In this document: positions 42,049-50,368 of the stretch, piece after piece
Numbering within the stretch: the first letter of the stretch is position 1
Layout of the letters: the number at the start of each line of letters is the position of its first letter
Assembly: GCF_021233435.1 (NCBI RefSeq)
Contig: NZ_CP089468.1
Coordinates: 124,001 to 188,000 of the forward strand
Length of the DNA: 64,000 nucleotides
Source of the DNA: Halobacterium noricense
Lineage (GTDB): Archaea; Halobacteriota; Halobacteria; Halobacteriales; Halobacteriaceae
Direction of reading: 5' to 3'
Program-made: the position numbers and the translations under genes
Notes under the pieces: generated by a model
What the model was told of the DNA's origin: nothing
Databases searched by the model: none
Seen by the model: the letters and a program-made list of their open reading frames with translations, nothing else

Positions 42049-43221
42049 TCAGATCGCGCAGCCGACTTCGCGGTAGATCCAGTGGGTCATCACGTAGACG
42101 CCGAGCACGATGCCGGCGGCCGCGATAAAGGAGTGCACCGACAGTTCGGCGATGCCGGAGTAGATGTTCCCGATGTTGCAGCCGGGGGCGAGCCGGGAGC
42201 CCGCGCCCATCATGAAGCCGCCGACGATTGCGTTCGGGAGCCGGCGGCGCTTCGGCACGCGAATCGAGAAGTCGCCGCTCCACGCGGCCGCGAGGCCGGC
42301 ACCGACGATGACGAACCCGATCATCACCATGTCGGTGGTGACGCCGACGCCCGCGCCGCGGAAGAGGATGGCCCCCCAGTACTCGAAGCTCCCGGCGTCG
42401 ACGCCGACCTGCGAGAGCAGGTATCCGGTCCAGCGGGCTTCCGGCCCGGTAACGCCGACGATGGAGACCTGCGTGAACCAGAGGACGGCGACCGTGGTGA
42501 TGCCGAGCGCGGCGGTCCGCGGGTCCCACGGCCGCTTGCTGGACGCGACGGGCGTTCGCCACGCCGCCGCGAGGCCGCGGACGTACTGGCGGGTGCCGCG
42601 GGCGAACTGCCGAGCGCCGACGACCGGCGCGAGCAGCCCCGAGAGCTGGGCGGACGCGACCGTCGCGCGCTCCTCGGGGTCGCCCTTCTTCGCCGCGCCG
42701 CGACCGACGAGCGTCGCGTACACGAGCGTGACGCCGGCGGCGACGAGCAGCGCGAGCAGCCCCGCGGGAATCGGCGAGACGGTGAAGAGGCTGACGCCCT
42801 CGCCGAACTGCAGCGGGCCGAAGTACGTGCTCTGGAGCGTCGGGAACGCGACGGTGAACACCGCGTAGCCGACGCCCATGAATGCGAGCGTGAGCCAGAA
42901 CTGGAGGTAGCCCTCGCCGGCGCGGTACAGCGTGCCGCTCGCACAGCCGCCGGCGTAGGTCATGCCGACGCCGAAGATGAAGCCGCCGACGAGTCCGGTG
43001 AGGCCCCACGCTGGCGTCCAGAGCCCCTGGTAGTACCCTAGTTGGTAGGCGATGCCCCAGAACACCATCGTGAGGAGGGTCGCCGCGAGCACGCCCTTCG
43101 TCACCCGGGAGTCCTTGTACGCGAAGAAGTCCCGGAAGGCGTTCACGAAGCAGAATCGCCCCTTCTGGAGGAACGCGCCGAGGCCGAGTCCGACGACCGC
43201 TGCCACGAGCAGACTGTTCAC
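42049..43221 (-). CDS. YeeE/YedE family transporter of thiosulfate or related sulfur compound
   Basis: 390 aa, GTG start (a TGA lies two codons upstream in frame). About nine to ten hydrophobic segments. Conserved cysteines are C24 in GRFCFVNAF, the one in TYAGGCASGTLYRAG and the one in RLAPGCNIGNIYSG, the TsuA/YeeE pattern in which cysteines relay thiosulfate through the pore. The basic loop around KKRPWDPR-like SSKRPWDP is cytosolic. First gene of the sulfur operon with tusA and rhodanese. Confidence 0.9.
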   Translation of the reverse strand: MNSLLVAAVVGLGLGAFLQKGRFCFVNAFRDFFAYKDSRVTKGVLAATLLTMVFWGIAYQLGYYQGLWTPAWGLTGLVGGFIFGVGMTYAGGCASGTLYRAGEGYLQFWLTLAFMGVGYAVFTVAFPTLQSTYFGPLQFGEGVSLFTVSPIPAGLLALLVAAGVTLVYATLVGRGAAKKGDPEERATVASAQLSGLLAPVVGARQFARGTRQYVRGLAAAWRTPVASSKRPWDPRTAALGITTVAVLWFTQVSIVGVTGPEARWTGYLLSQVGVDAGSFEYWGAILFRGAGVGVTTDMVMIGFVIVGAGLAAAWSGDFSIRVPKRRRLPNAIVGGFMMGAGSRLAPGCNIGNIYSGIAELSVHSFIAAAGIVLGVYVMTHWIYREVGCAI

Positions 43222-43462
43222 GATGTCTCACGTACACGCGCTCGGGGCAGTTAACGGGCGTCGAATCGGGAAGCGCTGCCCAGGTACGGGACGCGACAGA
43301 ATCGCCGAAAGAGAGACTGTCCGGCCCAAATCTGGGCGCTGCGACGGCTCCACGGCCACAGAGGCGTCCGAGATACCGGCAAATCCCACGCATTCCGAGC
43401 GAATCCGGCGGTTGGCGTGCCGGAGGACCGGGCTTATTTCACCGGAGTGACTCGGTCCGGCC
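43222..43462. other. Divergent promoter region, no gene seen
   Basis: 241 bases between the sulfur operon and the DUF1028 gene. I see no reading frame with coding character and no strong palindrome. A TTATTTC block at 43434-43440 lies about 25 bases before GTG 43463 and may be its TATA box. Confidence 0.4.
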
Positions 43463-44176
43463 GTGACCTTCAGCATCTGCGTTCGGGAATCCTACGAGGA
43501 CGACGGCGACCAGCAGTACCGCTTCGGCATCGCCATCACGACCCGGCTGCCCGCGGTCGGCGTGCCGTGCCCGCACGTCAACGAACACGGCGCTGTGGCC
43601 ACGCAGAGCGTCACGAACGAGCGACTCGGGTCGAAGGGCATCGAGTACCTCGCGGACGGCCTCGGCGTCGAGGACGCCCTGCAGGCGCTGTTGAACGCCG
43701 ACGAAGGCAGCCCGAGCCGCCAACTGCACGGCGTCTCCCGGGACGGCGCGTTCACGTTCTCCGGCGACGAGTGCAACGGCTGGTACGGCCACACGAGCGG
43801 CGAGAACTACACTGTCGCGGGCAACCTCCTCACCGGGGAGGCGGTCGTCGAGCGTACTGCGGAGACGTACGAGGACGTCGCGTTCGGCGACGAACCGCTC
43901 GCCAAGCGCCTAATCGACGCGCTCGGCGCGGGGCAGGCCGCGGGTGGCGACAAGCGCGAGGACCTCACGATTCAGAGCGCGGCCGTCACAGTCGTCGACA
44001 CCGGCGAGGACGAGCGCCCGTACTACGACGACCTCCGCGTGGACGCCAGCGAGGACCCTATCGTCGACCTCCGTGAAACCTACCGGCTCGCGAAACAGGG
44101 CTACGAGGACGCGCTCGAACGCTACGAAGAGAGCGAGGAAGCAGACCGTGAGGACGAAGAAGAACGCGACGCGTAG
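43463..44176 (+). CDS. DUF1028 family (Ntn-hydrolase-like) protein
   Basis: 237 aa with GTG start. The DUF1028 blocks are present: FGIAITTRLPAVG, then GAVATQSVTNERLGSKGIEYLADGL, RQLHGVSRDG, YTVAGNLLTGEAVV and DLTIQSAAVTVV. The family has an Ntn-type fold; a specific reaction is not established, though a peptide- or amide-hydrolase is suspected. The C-terminus is an acidic helical tail. Its stop directly abuts the stop of the convergent PUA gene. Confidence 0.87.
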   Translation: MTFSICVRESYEDDGDQQYRFGIAITTRLPAVGVPCPHVNEHGAVATQSVTNERLGSKGIEYLADGLGVEDALQALLNADEGSPSRQLHGVSRDGAFTFSGDECNGWYGHTSGENYTVAGNLLTGEAVVERTAETYEDVAFGDEPLAKRLIDALGAGQAAGGDKREDLTIQSAAVTVVDTGEDERPYYDDLRVDASEDPIVDLRETYRLAKQGYEDALERYEESEEADREDEEERDA

Positions 44177-44656
44177 CTAGACGGTGAACTCGTAAAGTTC
44201 GTCGCCGACGTGGTGGCGGTTCTCGACGACCTTCCCGGAGTCCCCGACCATGTCGTCACCGCTCGTGAGTGCGCGGCCGACCGCCAGCGCCTTCCCGTGG
44301 TTCTCCTCCTCGACGACGACGAGGTCGCCCGCTTCGATGCCGTCGTCGGCCTCGGTGATGCCGGGGCGCATGATGTCGGCCCCGTCGCTGACGAACGAGA
44401 TGGCGCCCGAGTCGACCGTGACGACGCCCGTCGACGGGTCGAACTCGTTGGCGCCCTGCACGGTGACGAACGGCTCGCCCTCCGGATACCACACCAGCGG
44501 GTCGCCGTCGACGAGCACGACGTCGAAGTCCTCGTCGGCGATCTCCACGAGTTCGAACGAGTCCGCGTCCAGTTCGACGCTCAGCCCCTCCCGGAGCGCG
44601 TCGGCAATCTCGCGCACGGCGTCGCTCCGCAGGTGGTGACGAGAGGACACTTCCAT
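44177..44656 (-). CDS. PUA domain RNA-binding protein
   Basis: 159 aa. The N-terminal half (SSRHHLRSDAVREIADALREGL, ending DVVLVDGDPLVWYP) is the pre-PUA domain of MCT-1/Tma20-like proteins, the C-terminal half from about residue 77 the PUA domain with VDSGAISFVSDGADIMRPGI and GKALAVGRAL. Eukaryotic relatives act in ribosome recycling and re-initiation, so a translation-linked role is likely. MITE copy 2 lies about 55 bases upstream of its start. Confidence 0.9.
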   Translation of the reverse strand: MEVSSRHHLRSDAVREIADALREGLSVELDADSFELVEIADEDFDVVLVDGDPLVWYPEGEPFVTVQGANEFDPSTGVVTVDSGAISFVSDGADIMRPGITEADDGIEAGDLVVVEEENHGKALAVGRALTSGDDMVGDSGKVVENRHHVGDELYEFTV

Positions 44657-44711
44657 ACCGTGGGTTCGGGCGGCTCCACGCTTAAAACCGCCGCTCCGTC
44701 GGCGTTCGCGT

Positions 44712-44939
44712 GGTGGTGTTCAGATAAGGATTGGTCTGACTGCAGCTTCAGCCGGCGAATCAGCCGGTTCCCTGGTGGATTGAAAGGGCGAGGTGGTCTC
44801 GACGAACCCCGGCGAAGTAAGCACGTGAGCGACCAACGGGAGCGAACGTGCGCAGCGAGCCGCGGGAGTCGAGACTGCCGAGGGCTTTCAAAAGGCAACG
44901 TCGTCTCCGCTACTTTCGTCTGCTTATCTGAACACTGCC
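44712..44939. mobile_element. MITE-like element copy 2, 228 bp
   Basis: Termini GGTGGTGTTCAGATAAG (left) and the complement of GGCAGTGTTCAGATAAG (right). A perfect 8-bp duplication, GTTCGCGT, flanks it at 44704-44711 and 44940-44947. The interior from 44774 to 44890 matches copy 1 closely (GATTGAAAGGGCGAGG ... AAGCACGTGAGCGACCA ... GAGGGCTTTCA), while the segments next to the termini differ. It contains no gene. It separates the divergent PUA and DUF7562 genes. Confidence 0.85.
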
Positions 44940-44987
44940 GTTCGCGTCGGCCAAACCGCTAAGTGCACGGCCGGGCAACCACCGCGT

Positions 44988-45266
44988 ATGCTGGGGTCCG
45001 GGGACGAGTCAGTCTCCTGTATCGCCTGCGGAGCGTCCGTGCCCCGCGAGGACGCCCGCGAGTACGACAAGCACGGCGACCGCTGGGACCGCGACGGCAA
45101 GCGCTTCGAACACCTCTGCAAGCCGTGTTTCCGCGACCTCGCCAAGCAGCCCCGGCGCGGACTCGAAGCCACGCTCGAAGCCGCGGGGGCGGGGCGCGTC
45201 GACGACGCGGAGTTCGTCGCGCGATTCCTCGACGCCGCTGGCGAGGAACAGCCGGGCCGGGAGTGA
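44988..45266 (+). CDS. DUF7562-type zinc finger protein
   Basis: 92 aa. CIACGASVPREDAREYDKHG and HLCKPCFRDL give two CxxC pairs, a treble-clef-like zinc site, followed by a helical C-terminus. It fits the haloarchaeal DUF7562 family. Function unknown. It lies 43 bases before the RNase R-like gene on the same strand, so a link to RNA turnover is possible. Confidence 0.8.
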   Translation: MLGSGDESVSCIACGASVPREDAREYDKHGDRWDRDGKRFEHLCKPCFRDLAKQPRRGLEATLEAAGAGRVDDAEFVARFLDAAGEEQPGRE

Positions 45267-45309
45267 CCACGGCGACACGCCTAACTGCGGGTGCCGGCTA
45301 CACTGTAGT

Positions 45310-46596
45310 ATGTCAAACGACGCAGAGGCGGCGCAGGGGTCCATCGAGGACCAGGGCCCCGTGGAGATTTCCCCGGAGCTCGACCGCCAAATCGAGAACA
45401 AGCGCGACGACCTCCTGGAGAAGTTCGAACTCCACGACGGCTTCGCGCCCGAGGTCATCGAGGAAGCCGAGGAGCGCGTCGAGGACGTGCAGGCCGAGAT
45501 TCAGGACGAGGTCGAGGAGCGCGCGGACATGCGGCCGCTGCCCACGTGGACGACCGACCCCGTGGACGCCCAGGACTTCGACGACGCCGTCAGCGTCCTC
45601 GAACGCGACGAGGAATACGTCGTCTGGGTACACATCGCCGACGTCACCCACTACGTCCACCCCGGCTCGAAGATGTGGGACGCCGCGATGGAGCGCGGGA
45701 ACACCATCTACCTCCCCGGCTACACGATTCACATGCTCCCGCCGGTGCTCGCGGAGACGGTCTGCTCGCTGGTCCCCAACGAGGACCGCCTCGCGCACAC
45801 CGTCGAGATGCACCTCGACAAGGAGGACCTCTCGTATCGCAACATCGAGATTTACAAGTCCGTCATCCACAGCGACGAGCGCCTGACGTACAAGGAGACG
45901 GAGGCGCGCCTCGACGACGAGGACGCCCCGCTGCACGACGAAATATCGCTCGTCTTCGAGCTCGCCGACCAGATGCACGAACAGCGCAAGGAGGAGGGGA
46001 GCCTCGTCCTGAACCCGCGTCGGGACCGCGCGCACACCATCATCGAGGAGTGCATGCTGAAGGCGAACAAGGCCGTCACGCACGAACTCATGTGGGACCG
46101 CGGCGTCGAAGCCGTCTACCGCGTCCACCCGCAGCCGTCGCCCGACGAGTGGGACGACGCGCTCCGCGAGATTCAGGAGCTCGACGGCGTCTCCATCCCC
46201 GGCGACTCCTGGGATGACCCCCGGAAGGCGGTCAACGCCACCCTCGAACAGGCGCCCGAGCGCCAACTCGGGAAGATCCAGTGGGCGGTGATGAAGGTGA
46301 TGCCCCGCGCCCGCTACATGAACGACCCGTTCGGCGGCCACCACGCGCTCAATTTCGAGATCTACGGCCACTTCACCAGCCCCATCCGCCGGATGAGCGA
46401 CCTCGTCAACCACTGGATCGTCTACCAGAACGACGTCCCCGAGACCCTCGTGGAACTGTGCGACCACGCCAGCGACCAGCAGAAAGCCGGCGAGTCCGCG
46501 GAACGCGAGTACCGCAACTTCCTCGAAGAGGTCGGCCTCGACCCCGACGCGGTGAACAACCGCGGCGTCGAGGTCGTCGACGAGGACGAGGCGTAG
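45310..46596 (+). CDS. rnr: RNase R-like RNB domain ribonuclease
   Basis: 428 aa. The RNB catalytic site is present: TTDPVDAQDFDDAV at residues 81-94 supplies the metal-binding aspartates. Further blocks are HIADVTHYVHPGS, RGNTIYLPGYTIHMLPP and GHFTSPIRRMSDLVNH. Compared with bacterial RNase R it lacks cold-shock and S1 domains, as is usual for haloarchaea, in which this enzyme stands in for the absent exosome. It is a 3'-5' exoribonuclease. An acidic helical N-terminus of 70 residues is present. Confidence 0.93.
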   Translation: MSNDAEAAQGSIEDQGPVEISPELDRQIENKRDDLLEKFELHDGFAPEVIEEAEERVEDVQAEIQDEVEERADMRPLPTWTTDPVDAQDFDDAVSVLERDEEYVVWVHIADVTHYVHPGSKMWDAAMERGNTIYLPGYTIHMLPPVLAETVCSLVPNEDRLAHTVEMHLDKEDLSYRNIEIYKSVIHSDERLTYKETEARLDDEDAPLHDEISLVFELADQMHEQRKEEGSLVLNPRRDRAHTIIEECMLKANKAVTHELMWDRGVEAVYRVHPQPSPDEWDDALREIQELDGVSIPGDSWDDPRKAVNATLEQAPERQLGKIQWAVMKVMPRARYMNDPFGGHHALNFEIYGHFTSPIRRMSDLVNHWIVYQNDVPETLVELCDHASDQQKAGESAEREYRNFLEEVGLDPDAVNNRGVEVVDEDEA

Positions 46597-46622
46597 TCTC
46601 GACGAGTAATCGTTTCTCCCGC

Positions 46623-47654
46623 TCACCACGTGCCCGCTGGCGGGTGCTCGTTCGACCGGAACGGCCCCGGGACGCCGTTCGTCCACAGCGACTTGCCCAG
46701 CCAGTAGCCCGCGTGCCAGCCGGCGCGGTCGTGGCCGTCGAGTGCGACGACGATGCGGACGTCCGTGTAGTACTCCGGTATCCCGTCGTCGTCGACGTCC
46801 GGGCCGTCCCAGTGCGCGCACGAGGAGTCGACGCCGAGGACGTCACAGTGAACGGACTCCTGGAGCGCCACGACGACGTCCGCGTTCTCGGGGTCGTCGA
46901 CCATCTCGAACTCCGGCGGGAGCGCGACGGTGCCGTCCGCGCCGCGCTCGTAGTACCCGACGGCTTCCCGGACTTGTTCGCGTGCCGCGTCCGTCGTTGT
47001 CACCTCCGAGACGACGGCGACCTGCAGCGTGTCCGACGCCCACGAGTACGTCCGCGCGGCCGCGTCGGCGACGTCGCCGTCCACGCGCGACGAGAGGTTC
47101 GGTGCCATCACGTCCCCCGGTCCCTCGCCGTGGTGGAAGCCGAGCACGTGGCCGAACTCGTGTTTCAGGATGGCGCGCATCGTCGCCGGCGTGTGCCCGG
47201 CGCGCACCTGTACGGTCACCTCGTCGGTCACGGTCGCGTTCGTCGGGACGACCGGCGCGCACCCGAGCGCGACGTCGTCCTCGTGGACGCTACACCGCTC
47301 GACTGCGGCTTCGACCGTCACGCGGACGTCCGCTGACTCGTTCCCCTCGACCAGTTCGAACTCCGGCCGGTAGCGGTTGCCCGCGTAGACCGCGTTCTCC
47401 CAGAACGTCAGCGTCTCCCGGACTGCCGGCCGGACGTCGCGGGTCGCGCCCGTGTGGTCGTCGACGACGACCGTAATCGGTCCCGGCCCCCACGGGTTCG
47501 TGGTCCGGTCGACGGTCCGGTCGGGCACCGTGAACGGCGCGTCTGCCGTCGGTTCCGTCGGGCCGTCCGGCCCGACGGCTGCCGGCTCCGCCGTCAGACA
47601 GCCCGCCGCGACGACGAGCGCGAGCACCGCGAGTACCGGCAGGACGCGCGTCAT
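46623..47654 (-). CDS. Matrixin-type metalloprotease lipoprotein
   Basis: 343 aa. Signal peptide with lipobox VAAGC (C19), so anchored outside the cell. The zinc motif HEFGHVLGFHH has ligands H165, H169 and H175 with catalytic E166, and M183 is the Met-turn (GDVM). The N-terminal half reads NPWGPGPITVVVDD and FWENAVYAGNRYRPEFELVEG, typical of archaeal matrixins. A C-terminal repeat of the fold (QVREAVGYYERG onward) lacks the zinc motif. Its substrate is unknown. Convergent with the RNase gene. Confidence 0.88.
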   Translation of the reverse strand: MTRVLPVLAVLALVVAAGCLTAEPAAVGPDGPTEPTADAPFTVPDRTVDRTTNPWGPGPITVVVDDHTGATRDVRPAVRETLTFWENAVYAGNRYRPEFELVEGNESADVRVTVEAAVERCSVHEDDVALGCAPVVPTNATVTDEVTVQVRAGHTPATMRAILKHEFGHVLGFHHGEGPGDVMAPNLSSRVDGDVADAAARTYSWASDTLQVAVVSEVTTTDAAREQVREAVGYYERGADGTVALPPEFEMVDDPENADVVVALQESVHCDVLGVDSSCAHWDGPDVDDDGIPEYYTDVRIVVALDGHDRAGWHAGYWLGKSLWTNGVPGPFRSNEHPPAGTW

Positions 47655-47733
47655 CGTCTCAAATCTGTCGCGTGCTCCGCATTAACGCACCGCTCGTGTG
47701 CACGCCGTGCAGCCGAAAACAGGCGGGTGGCCG

Positions 47734-48798
47734 CTACGCGGGGACGGTCTGCTCGGCGATGGCCTCCGCGACGGCGCGCCCGAGCAGCGGCGGCACCGCG
47801 TTGCCCGTCATCTGGCGCTGTTTCGCGATGGGGCCCACGAACAGGTAGTCGTCGGGGAACGACTGCAGGCGCGCGCGCTCCCGGACGCTCAACCCCCTGT
47901 CGTCGGTCGGGTGCGCGAAGTGGTAGGTCGGCCGCGGGCCCGCCAGCAGCGTCGGCGCCGGCTCGCCGAATTCGAGGCGTCGCTTCTGGGACCAGCTGTC
48001 GTAGGGAATCTTCTCGCCGGGCGCGGTCTTCTCGATGCGGCCCGTGACCGTCTCCCCGTGGTTCGGCGCGCGGTGGTTGGTCAGCTCCGTCCCGTCGGCT
48101 CGCATCTCCGTCTGGTACTCGCCCTCGGGGTCGGCGGTGTAGGTCGTCTTCTCCTCGCCGGGGGCCAGCGACGGCAGGTCGCCGAACGCGTTCTGGACCG
48201 TCCGCGGCGGCCGGCGGTCCGCGAACAGCGTCTGCTGGTCTCTGGACTCCCGGAACGCCGCCTCCGGGAACTCGAACGCCTCGCCAGTCTTGTGGCCGAC
48301 GAAGAACGCCCGCCGGCGGCTCTGGGGCACCCCGTAGTCGGCCGCGTTCAGGACCGTCCACTCGGTGTCGTAGCCGATTTCCGCGAACTGGTCGAGCAGG
48401 TACTCCAGGACCTGGCCGTCCTCCATCGTGGTGATGCGGGGGACGTTCTCCATCACGAACCAGTCCGGGTCGATTTCGTACACCGACTTGACGAAGTTGG
48501 TGACGAGGAAGTTCCGCTCGTCCGCGGGGTTCGTCTTCGCGCCGGCCAGACTGAACCCCTGACAGGGCGGCCCCCCGATGACGCCGTCGAGGTCGCCGGG
48601 GTCGTAGCCGAGTTCGGCCAGAATCGCCTCGCCCGTGACCTTGCTCAGGTCGGCCTCGACGAACTGCGCGTCGTGGTTGTGCTCGAAGGTCTCCGCGAAC
48701 GCGTCCTCGTGGTCCACGCCGCCCACGACGTCGTAGCCCGCCTGGTCGAACCCCGCCGAGAGCCCGCCCGCGCCACAGAAGAGGTCCAGAACGGCCAT
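47734..48798 (-). CDS. DNA (cytosine-5-)-methyltransferase
   Basis: 354 aa from ATG 48798, preceded by GGGGAG; a GTG at 48813 is an alternative. Motif I DLFCGAGGLSAGF (4-16), motif IV GGPPCQGFS with catalytic C79, motif VI ENVPR (117-121), motif VIII QSRRRAFFVG and motif X TGNAVPPLLGRAVAEAI are complete, so it should be active. The target-recognition region between VIII and IX holds about 120 residues; the specificity cannot be read. It follows the C2H2 zinc finger gene by four bases and is divergent from the HTH and nuclease-like genes. Confidence 0.93.
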   Translation of the reverse strand: MAVLDLFCGAGGLSAGFDQAGYDVVGGVDHEDAFAETFEHNHDAQFVEADLSKVTGEAILAELGYDPGDLDGVIGGPPCQGFSLAGAKTNPADERNFLVTNFVKSVYEIDPDWFVMENVPRITTMEDGQVLEYLLDQFAEIGYDTEWTVLNAADYGVPQSRRRAFFVGHKTGEAFEFPEAAFRESRDQQTLFADRRPPRTVQNAFGDLPSLAPGEEKTTYTADPEGEYQTEMRADGTELTNHRAPNHGETVTGRIEKTAPGEKIPYDSWSQKRRLEFGEPAPTLLAGPRPTYHFAHPTDDRGLSVRERARLQSFPDDYLFVGPIAKQRQMTGNAVPPLLGRAVAEAIAEQTVPA

Positions 48799-48802
48799 CC
48801 GC

Positions 48803-48967
48803 TCACTCCCCACTGTCGTGTTGTTGGCCGCGGTGGATGTTCAGCCCCCGCTTCGAGTCGAACTCCCGCCCGCAGTCCGCACACGCGAACGACTCGTCCT
48901 CGTCGGCGTCGTCGCCCGCAAACGGATACCTCGAAATCACCTCGTCAGAATCACGCTTCTCGGCCAT
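48803..48967 (-). CDS. C2H2 zinc finger microprotein
   Basis: 54 aa from ATG 48967. A single classical C2H2 finger: C29, C32 (FACADCGREF) and H45, H50 (NIHRGQQH). The first 25 residues are charged (MAEKRDSDEVISRYPFAGDD). It lies four bases before the methyltransferase and is surely cotranscribed with it. It could bind DNA and regulate or guide the modification, but this is inference. Confidence 0.78.
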   Translation of the reverse strand: MAEKRDSDEVISRYPFAGDDADEDESFACADCGREFDSKRGLNIHRGQQHDSGE

Positions 48968-49060
48968 CTTGGCTGGGAGTTGTGCGCCACGGTTATTAGC
49001 TTTTGTGAGGTAGTCCGTCCCTCTCTCGTGTGTAATTCGTGTCCACTCTGACGCTAACGC

Positions 49061-49067
49061 TTATCTA
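49061..49067 (+). promoter_or_regulatory. TATA box of the wHTH-nuclease operon
   Basis: TTATCTA centred about 30 bases before ATG 49095 in the 127-base divergent region. It favours 49095 over the in-frame ATG at 49074. Confidence 0.45.
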
Positions 49068-49094
49068 TCCCGTGTGCATTCGTTCGTGCATACG

Positions 49095-49388
49095 ATGCCC
49101 GACGAGGCCGAACGCGATGGCCTGTCCGACGAGGAGTTAGACCGGTACGGCTACGTCTCCAGCAGCCAGCGACGCGTCGCCGTCGTCACCACCCTGAAGG
49201 ACAGCCCGCGGACACCGAAGCAGATATCAGAGCACACCGACATTCGACTGAACCACGTGAGCAACGTGCTAGCAGAACTCGCCGACGAAGACGTCGTGAC
49301 GTGCGTGAACCCCGACCGGAAGCGCGGCCGGGTGTACCGACTGACCGAGCTGGGCGACACCGTCTCCGCGGAGGTGGCCTCGCGGTGA
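49095..49388 (+). CDS. Winged helix-turn-helix regulator
   Basis: 97 aa from ATG 49095. The pattern SSSQRRVAVVTTLKDSPRTPKQISEHTDIRLNHVSNVLAEL, in three helices, followed by a wing VVTCVNPDRKRGRVYRLTELG is an ArsR-like winged helix common in haloarchaea. The stop overlaps the GTG of the next gene (GTGA). Being first in an operon with nuclease-like genes and opposite a methyltransferase, it may act as a controller of the locus. Confidence 0.85.
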   Translation: MPDEAERDGLSDEELDRYGYVSSSQRRVAVVTTLKDSPRTPKQISEHTDIRLNHVSNVLAELADEDVVTCVNPDRKRGRVYRLTELGDTVSAEVASR

Positions 49389-50368
49389 GCGACTACACGA
49401 TTGTCCACGACGCGATTCAGGAGGCGGACTGGTTCCAGCAGCTCGCCGACGAGCTCGCGGGCGCGGCCATCTCCCGGCTGGACGACGACGCCCCCGAAGC
49501 AGTCCTGGAGATTGCCAGCTACGACCGGCCGGACATCATCCTGCTCGACGGCGACGAGCCCGTGCTCGTCGTCGAGAAAACCGGCCACGTCCCGACCGGG
49601 AAGAACCCGATGCAGCGGGTCGCGCGGCTGGTGAAAGCCGCCGAACTCGGCGTCCCCGGCGTCTTCTTCGTCCCGTACGCCGCGAAGAAACACGGCGAGA
49701 ACGCCAGCAAGACGAACCTCAACTACCGCGCGATTCAGGCGCTGCGCCGCATCGAGGCGGTCAACGACACGCCGATGCTGATTCCGCCGTGGCCGACCGA
49801 CGACGACTACGAGCTGGTCCACGACGGCTCCGAGGACGAACTCATCGGCCGCTTCGTGACGCAGTTCCTGCGCAACGGCTGCGACGCGGACGTCCCCGCG
49901 GCCGAGGAAACCCGGGAACAGTCCGAGCGTGGCGCCGAACGCATCCTCTCGGAGTACGCCCCCTACGAGCAGCCGCCGAACTCCGTCGCCATCGAGCGGA
50001 CGGACGACGTGGTCGCCCGGGACGACGGCCTGCCCGGTGGGTCGTTCCGGACGGACCGCGCCGAGACCGTGGTCTGTGACTTCGGCTTCCGGACGCGACG
50101 CACGGACCCGTACATCGGCGCGCAGTTCGCCTACGACTACCTCTACTGCCGCACGGGCCCGTCCGTCAGTGACCGCGACCGGAACCTCGTGCTCCACATG
50201 CCGAAGCTCGACCGCGAGACGTGGTTCGACTACCATCCCTACAAGCCGGGCAACAAGACCGCGCTGTGGTACGCCTGCGCGGACGCCCTCGTCCTCTCGG
50301 ACGACGCGCTGACTGACTTCGACCAGTTCCGCCAGCGCGACGAAGGCCGCCTCGACCAGTACCGATGA
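49385..50368 (+). CDS. Putative PD-(D/E)XK-like nuclease, unknown family
   Basis: 327 aa, GTG start overlapping the preceding TGA. Residues 46-66 (YDRPDIILLDGDEPVLVVEK) look like the catalytic core of a PD-(D/E)XK nuclease, with D50 and E64, but K65 is adjacent to the Glu rather than two residues on; Q77-R78 follow in the expected helix. A second half (DPYIGAQFAYDYLYCRTGPS, then NLVLHMPKLDRETWFDYHPYKPGNK) is unassigned. I cannot place it in a named family. The four-base overlaps on both sides tie it to the HTH and the 173-aa nuclease-like gene. Confidence 0.7.
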   Translation: MSDYTIVHDAIQEADWFQQLADELAGAAISRLDDDAPEAVLEIASYDRPDIILLDGDEPVLVVEKTGHVPTGKNPMQRVARLVKAAELGVPGVFFVPYAAKKHGENASKTNLNYRAIQALRRIEAVNDTPMLIPPWPTDDDYELVHDGSEDELIGRFVTQFLRNGCDADVPAAEETREQSERGAERILSEYAPYEQPPNSVAIERTDDVVARDDGLPGGSFRTDRAETVVCDFGFRTRRTDPYIGAQFAYDYLYCRTGPSVSDRDRNLVLHMPKLDRETWFDYHPYKPGNKTALWYACADALVLSDDALTDFDQFRQRDEGRLDQYR

